A DNA stretch of 64,000 nt from the NCBI RefSeq assembly GCF_001552635.1, contig NZ_BCRO01000073.1, positions 1 to 64,000 of the forward strand, read 5' to 3'. Under the pieces are notes generated by a model that did not search any database, was not told the origin of the DNA, and worked only from the letters and a program-made list of their open reading frames with translations. Positions within the stretch are counted from its first letter, which is position 1; each line of letters opens with the position of its first letter. Positions 15,488 through 22,648 of this stretch are shown here, in pieces. The position numbers and the translations under genes were made by a program. The stretch is from Actinomadura hibisca NBRC 15177. GTDB lineage: Bacteria; Actinomycetota; Actinomycetes; Streptosporangiales; Streptosporangiaceae.

Positions 15488-18400
15488 GTGAGCGTGACCG
15501 ATCTCGGGCAGCACGAGCAGGAGTTCGAACGCACCCCACCGCACGACATCGCGGCGGAACAGGGCGTGCTCGGCGGCATGCTGCTGTCCCAGGACGCCAT
15601 CGCCGAGGTCGTCGAACTGCTGCGCACCGGCGACTTCTACCGCCCCGCCCACCAGATCATCTGGGACGCCGTCCTGGAGATGTACGGCCGCGGCGAACCC
15701 GCCGACGCCGTCACCATCTCCGGCGAGCTCACCAAGCGCGGCGAGATCACCCGCATCGGCGGCGCCCCCTACCTGCACACCCTGATCTCCTCGGTCCCCA
15801 CCGCCGCCAACGCCGGCTACTACGCCAAGATCGTCCGAGAACGCTCGGTCCTGCGCAAGCTCGTGGAGACCGGCACCCGCATCGTCCAGATGGGCTACGC
15901 CGCCGACGGCGCCGACGCCGACGACATCCTCGACCGCGCCCAGGCCGAGGTCCTCGCCATCGCCGAGAAGCGCGCGGGCGAGGACTACGTGCCGCTGAGC
16001 GAGATCATGCCGGGCGCGCTGGACGAGATCGAGGCGATCGGCTCGCGGGGCGGCCAGATGACCGGCGTCCCGACCGGCTTCGCCGACATGGACGCCCTGA
16101 CCAACGGCCTGCACCCGGGCCAGATGATCGTCGTGGCCGCCCGCCCCGCGATGGGCAAGGCATTGGATCTGTCCACTCTCGTCCCAACCCCTACGGGTTG
16201 GACGACGATGGGAGAGATCCAGGTGGGCGACCACGTCATCGGCGCGGACGGCAGGCCGACCCGCGTCGTCGCCGCCACCGAGGTGATGCGCGGCCGCCCC
16301 TGCTACGAGGTCGAGTTCTCCGACGGCGAAGTGATCGTCGCCGACGCGCAGCACCAGTGGCACACCACCACCCGCGCCGACCGTCACCGGCAGACGGGAA
16401 ACAAGGCGTCCTCGCACTCCTGGCCCCAGGAGGCGATGGCCGAGGTCGGAGCCGGATTTATAGACGCGCTCCACACGATCACCAGGGAGCTGGGCCACCG
16501 AGGCACAGCAGACCAGGCCATCCCCAAGCGCCGACCCCGCCACGAGCCCACCAGCCCCTACCGGGGCCTACTGGGCCGCGCCGCCCATCCCAAGAACGCC
16601 GCGACCAAAGCCCAGCACCGCCCCATCAAGACGACCGAGCAGATCGCCGCGACCCTGCGCTGCGACGGCGACAACCGCCCCAACCACGCCGTAGCGGTGG
16701 CCAAGCCCTTCCAACTGCCCGAACGTGACCTGCCGATCGACCCCTACGTCCTCGGCACTTCACTGGGCGACGGCGGCAGCGCCGATGAGCACATCCCCGC
16801 CGCCTACCTGCGCGCCTCCGAGCCCCAGCGCCGGGCGCTCCTCGCGGGCATGCTCGACACCGACGGCCACGTCTCCGAGATCGGTCAGCTCCAGCTCGAC
16901 TTCGTCAACAAGCGACTGGCCGACGACGCCCACGAGCTGATCCTGAGCCTGGGCCACCGGGCGACGATGACGACCAAGCCGGTCGAGGGCCGTTCGCCGG
17001 TCCATCGGATCGACTTCACGGCGGCCGAGCCGGTGTTCCGCCTGCCGCGCAAGGCGGCGCGGCAGCGTAAGGCCGTGGACCCGAAGGCCAAGGTCCGCCA
17101 CATCGTGGACGTGCGCCCGGTCGAGAGCGTGCCGGTCCGGTGCATCCAGGTGGACAACGCCGACCACATGTACCTGGTCGGCCGCTCCTGCATCCCCACG
17201 CACAACTCGACGCTCGCGCTGGACTTCGCGCGCGCGGCGTCGATCAAGCACGGCCTGACCTCGGCGTTCTTCAGCCTGGAAATGGGCCGCAACGAGATCA
17301 CGATGCGCCTGCTGTCGGCGGAGGCGCGGGTGGCGCTGCACGCGATGCGGTCGGGCACGATGCAGGACGAGGACTGGACGCGGCTGGCGAGGCGGATGAG
17401 CGAGGTGGCCGAGGCCCCGCTGTTCATCGACGACTCGCCGAACATGTCGATGATGGAGATCCGGGCCAAGTGCCGCCGGTTGAAGCAGCAGCACGACCTG
17501 CGGCTGGTCGTGATCGACTATCTGCAGCTGATGACGTCGGGCAAGCGGGTGGAGAGCCGCCAGGTCGAGGTGTCGGAGTTCTCCCGGTCACTGAAGCTGC
17601 TGGCGAAGGAACTCCAGGTCCCGGTCATCGCCCTGTCCCAGCTCAACCGTGGCCCCGAGCAGCGGACCGACAAGAAGCCGATGGTGTCGGACCTGCGCGA
17701 GTCGGGTTGTGTGCCGGCCGGAACGCGGCTCATGCGGGCCGACACCAACGAGGAGATCACCGTCGGCGAGCTGATCGAGAGCGGTGCCCGGGACGTTCCG
17801 GTGTGGGCTCTCGACGATCGGCTCAAGTACGTGCCGAGGACGCTGACCCATGCCTTCTCCAGCGGCCGCAAGGAGGTTTTCCGGGTCACGCTGGCATCGG
17901 GCAAGCAGGTGGAGGCGACCGCCAACCACCCCTTCCTGACCTACTCGGGCTGGACGGCTCTGGGTGAGCTGGGGCCGGGCTCGCGAGTCGCGTCGGTCCG
18001 CCATGTGCCGCCGCCGCTGGAGATCAAGCCTTGGCCGGAGGAGCGCGTCGTCATGCTGGCGCACCTCATCGGCGACGGTTCGTTCGTGAAGCGCCAGCCC
18101 ATCCGTTACGCGAGCAAGGACGAGGCGTGCCTGTCGGCGGTGACCGAGGCCGCCGAGCACTTCGGCATCACGGCGGTGCGCGACGAGTACGAGGCGGCGC
18201 GCGTCACCACGCTTCGCCTTCCGGCGCCTTACCGGTTGACGCACGGCCGCCGGAACCCGATCGCCGCCTGGCTCGACGAGCTCGGCCTCTTCGGGCTGCG
18301 GTCACATGAGAAGTTCGTGCCCGGCCCCGTCTTCGGTCTGCCCAAGGAGCAGGTGGCGCTCTTCCTGCGTCACCTGTGGGCGACCGACGGTTGCGTGTAC

Positions 18401-19165
18401 TGGGACGCCAAGCAGGGGCAGTGCCGCGTCTATTACGCCTCCACCAGCCGTCGGCTGGTGGAGGACGTCTCCCGGCTGCTGGCGCGGTTCGGCATCCTGT
18501 CCAGGATCAAGACCGTGAACAAGGCGGGTTACCGGCCCGGATACCAGCTTCATCTGACCGGGGCGGAGAACCAGTTGGCGTTCTTCGAGGCCGTTCAGGT
18601 GCACGGCGCGCGCGGGGTGATCGCGGCCGCGGCGGTGGAGAAGCTGCGCGGCCTGCGTTCCAACACCAACGTGGACACCATTCCGCGTGAGGTGTGGGAC
18701 GACGTCCGGCAGATCCTCGCCGACAAGAAGATGCCCCACCGGAAGTTCCAGGAAGCCATCGGCACCAAGTTCTGCGGCAGTACGTTGTGGAAGGCCGCGC
18801 CGAGCCGGGCGCGGCTCGGGAGGGTGGCCACGGTGCTGGACAGCGCCGAGCTGGAGATGCTGGCCACCAACGACGTCTTCTGGGATGAGATCGTCTCTGT
18901 GGAGAGCGTCGGGGAGCAGGAGGTCTACGACGCGACCGTCCTCGGCCTGCACAACTTCGTGGCGAACGGCATCTCGCTCCACAACTCGATCGAGCAGGAT
19001 GCGGACATGGTCATTCTGCTGCACCGGGAGGACGCCTACGAGAAGGAGTCGCCTCGGGCGGGTGAGGCGGACCTGATCGTGGCCAAGCACCGTAACGGTC
19101 CGACCGCGACGGTGACGGTGGCGTTCCAGGGGCACTACAGCCGATTTGTCGACATGGCGCAGTAG
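15488..19165 (+). CDS. dnaB: Replicative DNA helicase DnaB interrupted by two inteins
   Basis: Hexameric helicase that unwinds DNA at the replication fork. The 1225-residue precursor should splice to about 450 residues, the usual length. Extein parts are 15488-16159, 17207-17707 and 18986-19165. The N-terminal domain starts PPHDIAAEQGVLGGMLL. The Walker A motif ARPAMGK/STLALDF is split by intein 1 between Lys and Ser. After Walker B (RLVVIDYLQLM), the DLRESG/SIEQDADMV segment is split by intein 2. The GTG at 15488 is chosen because GAAGGGGG (about 15473-15480) precedes it. Production of active helicase depends on two protein splicing events. DnaA boxes lie upstream. Confidence 0.97.
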   Translation: MSVTDLGQHEQEFERTPPHDIAAEQGVLGGMLLSQDAIAEVVELLRTGDFYRPAHQIIWDAVLEMYGRGEPADAVTISGELTKRGEITRIGGAPYLHTLISSVPTAANAGYYAKIVRERSVLRKLVETGTRIVQMGYAADGADADDILDRAQAEVLAIAEKRAGEDYVPLSEIMPGALDEIEAIGSRGGQMTGVPTGFADMDALTNGLHPGQMIVVAARPAMGKALDLSTLVPTPTGWTTMGEIQVGDHVIGADGRPTRVVAATEVMRGRPCYEVEFSDGEVIVADAQHQWHTTTRADRHRQTGNKASSHSWPQEAMAEVGAGFIDALHTITRELGHRGTADQAIPKRRPRHEPTSPYRGLLGRAAHPKNAATKAQHRPIKTTEQIAATLRCDGDNRPNHAVAVAKPFQLPERDLPIDPYVLGTSLGDGGSADEHIPAAYLRASEPQRRALLAGMLDTDGHVSEIGQLQLDFVNKRLADDAHELILSLGHRATMTTKPVEGRSPVHRIDFTAAEPVFRLPRKAARQRKAVDPKAKVRHIVDVRPVESVPVRCIQVDNADHMYLVGRSCIPTHNSTLALDFARAASIKHGLTSAFFSLEMGRNEITMRLLSAEARVALHAMRSGTMQDEDWTRLARRMSEVAEAPLFIDDSPNMSMMEIRAKCRRLKQQHDLRLVVIDYLQLMTSGKRVESRQVEVSEFSRSLKLLAKELQVPVIALSQLNRGPEQRTDKKPMVSDLRESGCVPAGTRLMRADTNEEITVGELIESGARDVPVWALDDRLKYVPRTLTHAFSSGRKEVFRVTLASGKQVEATANHPFLTYSGWTALGELGPGSRVASVRHVPPPLEIKPWPEERVVMLAHLIGDGSFVKRQPIRYASKDEACLSAVTEAAEHFGITAVRDEYEAARVTTLRLPAPYRLTHGRRNPIAAWLDELGLFGLRSHEKFVPGPVFGLPKEQVALFLRHLWATDGCVYWDAKQGQCRVYYASTSRRLVEDVSRLLARFGILSRIKTVNKAGYRPGYQLHLTGAENQLAFFEAVQVHGARGVIAAAAVEKLRGLRSNTNVDTIPREVWDDVRQILADKKMPHRKFQEAIGTKFCGSTLWKAAPSRARLGRVATVLDSAELEMLATNDVFWDEIVSVESVGEQEVYDATVLGLHNFVANGISLHNSIEQDADMVILLHREDAYEKESPRAGEADLIVAKHRNGPTATVTVAFQGHYSRFVDMAQ
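16160..17206 (+). other. DnaB intein 1 (class 3 type, at the Walker A motif) with shrunken LAGLIDADG domain
   Basis: 349 residues, beginning with Ala and ending T-H-N before extein Ser. It lacks the usual N-terminal Cys or Ser, but has the three class 3 signature residues: Trp at intein position 67 two residues after the block B His (AQHQWH), Cys at 328 in block F (VRCIQV), and Thr at 347 just before the terminal H-N. In class 3 inteins the block F Cys makes the first attack. A homing endonuclease relic is present: YVLGTSLGDGG (196-206) and LLAGMLDTDG (about 226-235) are two LAGLIDADG motifs only about 30 residues apart, where about 100 are usual, so the nuclease core has lost its middle. Confidence 0.9.
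17708..18985 (+). other. DnaB intein 2 (class 1) with LAGLIDADG homing endonuclease
   Basis: 426 residues inserted in RESG/SIEQ, the same site as the well-known cyanobacterial DnaB intein. It has the canonical class 1 residues: Cys1 (CVPAGTRL), the block B TANHPF, block F VYDATVLGLHNFVANG, and terminal H-N followed by extein Ser. The endonuclease motifs LAHLIGDGSF (about 117) and FLRHLWATDG (about 219) are spaced about 100 residues apart, so the homing endonuclease looks intact and possibly active. Confidence 0.93.
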
Positions 19166-19304
19166 GCGTTCGGGCGTTTTGTAGGGTCTCGAAGCGGCTG
19201 AGCCAACCACGCTGAACGTCCGGCACGGTGTGGTGTTCGCGGGGGTCGGTGCTCGCGCTGGTCGCTTTGGGCATCGCGAGTGGCTAATGCTGGTGTGCCG
19301 AAAC

Positions 19305-19322
19305 TTGTGCAGCGCTGCACAA
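19305..19322. promoter_or_regulatory. Perfect 18-bp palindrome TTGTGCAGCGCTGCACAA
   Basis: Fully self-complementary, located in the gap between the convergent dnaB and NUDIX genes, 5 bases from the NUDIX stop. The form TTGTGCA-n4-TGCACAA is that of a dimeric repressor site, but no start codon is nearby. It could also be a short terminator stem, or a landmark left by integration. Confidence 0.4.
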
Positions 19323-19326
19323 CCGA

Positions 19327-19797
19327 TCAACCTAGATAGGGTCGCTCGCGTTGTTCCATAAAGTGCTGCAAGCGCAGACGCTGTGTGTGATGCATGGGCA
19401 GCTTGTCTATCTCGTCCGGGGCGATGAAACGTAGGTCCGTGGATTCGTCGGAGATCCGCAGTTTTCCACCGACGATGCGTGCGGTAAAGCATATGTTGAA
19501 TTGCTGGCGAACCTCTCCATTGGTGTACTCGATCACGTGGCGGGGATCGGTGTACATGCCCACCAAACCCGTTATCTCGACGTCGAGGCCGGTCTCTTCG
19601 CGGACCTCGCGGACGGCCGTGGCCGGGAGCGATTCCCCCAGATCCATACCGCCACCGGGAAGCGCGTACAGCCCGTTGTCCGTTCGCCGCTGTAGCAGGA
19701 TGCGCCCCGCGTCGTCCGTGACGACGGCGGAGGCCGCGACTACCAGACTGTTCGGGCGGGGCGCGTCCGGATCATTGAAGTGCTCTGTCCGTGCCAC
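19327..19797 (-). CDS. NUDIX hydrolase
   Basis: 156-residue hydrolase of nucleoside diphosphates linked to another moiety. The Nudix box is complete: GGGMDLGESLPATAVREV followed by REETGLDV, with the metal-binding REVREE glutamates. The N-terminus runs through LVVAASAVVTDDAGRILLQRR. It starts at GTG 19797, 4 bases after the stop of the upstream XRE gene, so the two form an operon. Its lower GC third positions and the context recall the Nudix-type immunity factor (Pif) of the actinomycete element pSAM2, but equivalence is only an inference. The substrate is unknown. Confidence 0.88.
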   Translation of the reverse strand: MARTEHFNDPDAPRPNSLVVAASAVVTDDAGRILLQRRTDNGLYALPGGGMDLGESLPATAVREVREETGLDVEITGLVGMYTDPRHVIEYTNGEVRQQFNICFTARIVGGKLRISDESTDLRFIAPDEIDKLPMHHTQRLRLQHFMEQRERPYLG

Positions 19798-19801
19798 GAG
19801 T

Positions 19802-20545
19802 TCAGTTCCCTTCCACGGGGCGTGCGGTTGTCCATACGGCGTCGAAGCTTGCCGCGTAGGTGTCGAACAGGCCGCCGTCGCCGTTGCGGCGGAGATGCCA
19901 CACGGGAGCCCCGTAGGCGTTCACGCCCCACACGTGCGCGTTAACGAGCATTTCGCCGTCCGCCCGGTACAGGCTGTTGTAAAGCGTCGTCTCATGCGTC
20001 CGGACTTCAACCCCGGGCGTGCCGACCAACGGTCGGTAATGCATCACTGCGAGCCGGCAACGCGACTCGATGCCGTGCCCGAACCTTTCCTCTCGCCCCC
20101 GCTGCTGAACGTTGGTGCTGTCGGCGTCGCCTACCGCGACGCGCACCGCGCAGCCTTCCGCCGCGCGCTCGCGGAGAAGGTCATTCAGCCGGGGGTATGC
20201 CTCGTGCAGAAATACAGCCGCGTACACCAGTACATCAATCCGCTCGTGCGCCTGTTGGAAGAGAGACACAAAGGCCGACACGGGAACGTCTGCGCGTTGT
20301 TCGTACAAGGCCGCGAGATCGGGACTGACGGCGCGGGTCGCCCGCCCGCGCCGCAGGCTTGGCCATAAGGCGAACACATCCTCTCCGAGCGTTTCGGCCG
20401 TGCGTACGGCTGTTGCGCGGTGCGGCGTGCGGTCGCGGTTAACCCACCGCGCCACTGACTTGGGATCAACGCCCGTGGCTTCCGCGAGTGTGGCGTACGT
20501 CCAGCCGCCCGCCTGCATGACCGATCTGAGCCGTTCGTTGGGCAT
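19802..20545 (-). CDS. XRE-type regulator with C-terminal effector-like domain
   Basis: 247 residues. The N-terminal helix-turn-helix reads YATLAEATGVDPKSVARWVNRDRTPHRAT (residues about 15-43 as split segments of an XRE fold). The C-terminal 150 residues (FVSLFQQAHERIDVLVYAAVFLHEAYPRL and later VRVAVGD, VEVRTHETTLYNSLYRADGEM) resemble the domain called DUF5919, whose layout is reminiscent of phospholipase D-like folds, though no catalytic HKD motif is seen. Such regulators pair with NUDIX genes in actinobacteria, as here. It is divergent from three small genes, so it may control both directions. Confidence 0.8.
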   Translation of the reverse strand: MPNERLRSVMQAGGWTYATLAEATGVDPKSVARWVNRDRTPHRATAVRTAETLGEDVFALWPSLRRGRATRAVSPDLAALYEQRADVPVSAFVSLFQQAHERIDVLVYAAVFLHEAYPRLNDLLRERAAEGCAVRVAVGDADSTNVQQRGREERFGHGIESRCRLAVMHYRPLVGTPGVEVRTHETTLYNSLYRADGEMLVNAHVWGVNAYGAPVWHLRRNGDGGLFDTYAASFDAVWTTARPVEGN

Positions 20546-20660
20546 GTCCACTCCCGAACCTGGGGGACGCTCCAAGGGACACTTTGCCCCACGTAGGACG
20601 TCCCGAAGTGTGGTTCTGGGGAGGTTCCGGTGTCCCGGGTGTCCGCGTGACGCTCGGGGG

Positions 20661-20897
20661 ATGGACGCCACGCAGACAGCGGGACAGCCCGTAGCCAAGC
20701 CGGACCCGTTCGCCGAGTCGCGGGCCGCGCTGGATGAGCTACGGGCGGCCCTGGACGCGGCGGGCATCGCGCTCCCGTCGCTCGGACTCGACGCCGCCGC
20801 GACGATCGGGCCGACCGTGCTCGTGGACCTGGGGCGGTGCAATCCCGCGACGGCCCGCCGACTGGCGGCCGTGATCCGCCGGGAACCCGCGTCGTGA
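20661..20897 (+). CDS. Small protein of unknown function (78 aa), first of three overlapping genes
   Basis: Acidic-to-neutral, Ala-rich helical protein: MDATQTAGQPVAKPDPFAES, then ALDELRAALDAAGIALPSLG and VLVDLGRCNPATARRLAAVI. No family recognised. The ATG at 20661 directly follows a CTCGGGGG run. The stop overlaps the next gene's GTG by 4 bases, so the three small genes are one translational unit. It diverges from the XRE regulator; the 115-base gap contains ACACTT and AAGTGT arms that could bind it. Confidence 0.7.
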   Translation: MDATQTAGQPVAKPDPFAESRAALDELRAALDAAGIALPSLGLDAAATIGPTVLVDLGRCNPATARRLAAVIRREPAS

Positions 20898-21106
20898 CCG
20901 GCGCTTGGACGGCGGACCAGGCGGACGCGGCGGACGCGCTCGCGTGGCTGCGCGCGGAGTTCCCAGCGGTCGGCTTCGTAGCCGACCCGCGCGCCGGGAC
21001 GTGGTTCGCCGTGAAGGGGGCGGGGTTGTTCCTGCGGGCTCCATCCGGTGTGGTCCTGAGGGACCAGTTGCTTGCCGCCGTGCCGAACGAGCGGCGGTCG
21101 GCATGA
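20894..21106 (+). CDS. Small protein of unknown function (70 aa), second of three
   Basis: Begins V/M-TGAWTADQADAADALAWL and continues with EFPAVGFVADPRAGTWFAVKG and LFLRAPSGVVLRDQL, suggesting one helix and a small beta meander. It overlaps both neighbours by 4 bases (GTGA and ATGA). Similar short overlapping genes accompany XRE/NUDIX pairs in actinobacterial integrative elements; no function is known to me. Confidence 0.65.
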   Translation: MTGAWTADQADAADALAWLRAEFPAVGFVADPRAGTWFAVKGAGLFLRAPSGVVLRDQLLAAVPNERRSA

Positions 21107-21297
21107 CCGCGACGCGGGACCAGGACCAGGCGCGCGCGCTGGCCCGCGCGGTCGAGCTGGTGTCGGCCGCGTACGTCGAGGCGATGCGCGAGCACGGGCT
21201 ACTTGCGGGCACGGCTCTTGTGATCCGGACGGCCGCCGAGTCGAAGCTTGCCGAGGTGCTCGACGCGGATGACCCGCCCGCCGACGCGGGCCCCTAG
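21103..21297 (+). CDS. Small helical protein of unknown function (64 aa), third of three
   Basis: One long amphipathic helix (TATRDQDQARALARAVELV onward to TAAESKLAEVLDADD) with an acidic tail. It starts with ATGA overlapping the previous stop and is followed 62 bases later by a strong terminator hairpin. No recognised family; function probably shared with the two coupled genes before it. Confidence 0.6.
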   Translation: MTATRDQDQARALARAVELVSAAYVEAMREHGLLAGTALVIRTAAESKLAEVLDADDPPADAGP

Positions 21298-21354
21298 CGG
21301 GCCGCCCCGGTGGGACCTGTCCATCTGGACGGCCACGACGACACCGGGGGCGGT

Positions 21355-21552
21355 TCACCGAACCCCCGCCCGACTCCCCAGAGTTGGGCGGGGTTCTTCT
21401 ATGTCCATACGTGCCCGCCATGGGCGGAGAGCGGGCCGGTCGAGTTCGCCGCGCAGTAGGGCGAGGCGGACATCCCGCAGGCCGTCGACGAGCGCGGCGG
21501 CGGGGACGGGATGGCCCGTGTCGAAGGCGAGCTGGGCCGGCAACATGCGCAA
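21355..21552 (-). CDS. Doubtful short ORF, possible remnant
   Basis: 65 residues: MRMLPAQLAFDTGHPVPAAA, then LVDGLRDVRLALLRGELDRP. The frame is open for a further 25 codons upstream with protein-like composition (VEIGGIRL) but no ATG or GTG, and no ribosome site precedes the ATG. Its 3' end overlaps the terminator of the opposite-strand operon. It may be a decayed end of an element gene rather than a functional one. Confidence 0.25.
   Translation of the reverse strand: MRMLPAQLAFDTGHPVPAAALVDGLRDVRLALLRGELDRPALRPWRARMDIEEPRPTLGSRAGVR
21360..21396 (+). terminator. Terminator after the three-gene small ORF operon
   Basis: Arms 21360-21376 and 21381-21396 (GAACCCC-x-GCCCGACTC pairing with GAGTTGGGCGGGGTTC) form a 16-bp stem with one bulged C, a G-T wobble and loop CCCA, followed by TTCT. 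Confidence 0.82.
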
Positions 21553-21654
21553 CCGGATACCGCCGATCTCGACGGGCGTCGCGTCGTCGGAGAAGGTGCT
21601 GACCGGGCCCAGCAGAACGACTCACTTTCCCGAAATCCGCCGGAAACGTGCGGG

Positions 21655-22569
21655 TCAGCGGTAGCCGGTGGTGTCGGCCGGTTTTCCGGTCTCCTGCACT
21701 TCCACGAGATAGCGCCAGGCGTCGGGGCGGCTGCCGTCGAGGTCGGTGAAGCCGTAGACCTGGGCGAGGCCGCCGCTGGACAACGACTGACCGTTCCAGC
21801 GGTGCACGTCGGGGTCGGCGGCGAGGGCGGCGACGGCGCGGCCGGTGTAGGCGGGCGTCTCGGAGATGGCGAAGTGCGGCTCCCGCTCCAGCGCGTCGCG
21901 CCAGCTCTCCTCGGTGACGCCGAACGTGTCCAGCATGATCTCCGACCGCATCCAGCCGGGGGTGAGGGCGACGGCGGTCGCGCCGTGCGGGGCGAGTTCC
22001 TGCGCCTGCGCGTAGGCCATGCGGATCACCGACGTCTTGGCCAGGTCGTAGAAGAACGAGGTGCGGTAGTGGTCGGCGTTGTACTCGGCGGTGCCGTCGG
22101 TCATCTCCACGACCAGGCCGCCGGGATTCTTGATGAGCAGGGGCAGCGCGTGGTGGCTGGTGATGATGTGGGTGTCGATGGCGAGCCGCAGGATGCGCAG
22201 GCCCTTGTCGAGGTCGTGCTCCCAGAGCGTGTCGTCCCAGGAGAAGAGCAGCTCGCCGCCCCAGATGTTGTTGACCAGCAGGTCCAGCCGCCCGTGCTCG
22301 CGGTCGATGCGCTCGACCAGCGCGCGGACCTGCGCGGGGTCCAGGTGGTCGACCTGGACCGGGACGCCGTGGCCTCCGGCGGCGGTGACCAGGTCGGCGG
22401 TGTCCTCGATGTTCTCGGTCCGGTCCATCTCCGACCGGTGCGCGCGGGTGCTGCGCCCGGTGACGTAGACGGTGGCGCCCGCCGCGCCGAGCTGCTCGGC
22501 GATGCCGCGCCCGGCGCCGCGCGTCGCCCCGGCCACCAGGGCGGTCTTTCCTTCCAGGGTGTGCGTCAT
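21655..22569 (-). CDS. Short-chain dehydrogenase/reductase
   Basis: 304-residue NAD(P)-dependent oxidoreductase. The Rossmann signature reads GATRGAGRGIA (TGxxxGxG form), with VNNIWG in place of the common NNAG and the catalytic Tyr-Lys pair in YDLAK. The C-terminal region (LTPGWMRSE, then YTGRAVAALAADP) is usual for the family. The substrate cannot be told. The ATG at 22569 follows a CAGACT hexamer by 7 bases, and an exceptional palindrome covers the promoter, so the gene is probably under a dedicated repressor encoded elsewhere. Confidence 0.88.
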   Translation of the reverse strand: MTHTLEGKTALVAGATRGAGRGIAEQLGAAGATVYVTGRSTRAHRSEMDRTENIEDTADLVTAAGGHGVPVQVDHLDPAQVRALVERIDREHGRLDLLVNNIWGGELLFSWDDTLWEHDLDKGLRILRLAIDTHIITSHHALPLLIKNPGGLVVEMTDGTAEYNADHYRTSFFYDLAKTSVIRMAYAQAQELAPHGATAVALTPGWMRSEIMLDTFGVTEESWRDALEREPHFAISETPAYTGRAVAALAADPDVHRWNGQSLSSGGLAQVYGFTDLDGSRPDAWRYLVEVQETGKPADTTGYR

Positions 22570-22582
22570 GGGAACGAGTCTG

Positions 22583-22619
22583 GCCGGGATACCTGACAAT
22601 CCATGTCAGGTATCCCGGC
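22583..22619. promoter_or_regulatory. Palindrome with perfect 16-base arms in the SDR promoter
   Basis: Arms 22583-22598 and 22604-22619 (GCCGGGATACCTGACA and its complement) flank ATCCA. The core ACCTGACA-n5-TGTCAGGT is of the size bound by TetR-like dimers, and the right edge is 14 bases before the SDR start. It could also terminate the upstream minus-strand gene, but no T run follows on that strand. Operator is the better reading. Confidence 0.65.
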
Positions 22620-22648
22620 GGCGTCGGGATGTTTCACGTTGAACGCGG

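Noticed and set aside
22630..22645. TGTTTCACGTTGAACG, similar to the ParB site parS (TGTTTCACGTGAAACA)
   Set aside because: Only 13 of 16 bases match and the right half no longer forms the dyad; it also lies just past the end of a coding region. It would need ParB binding data.
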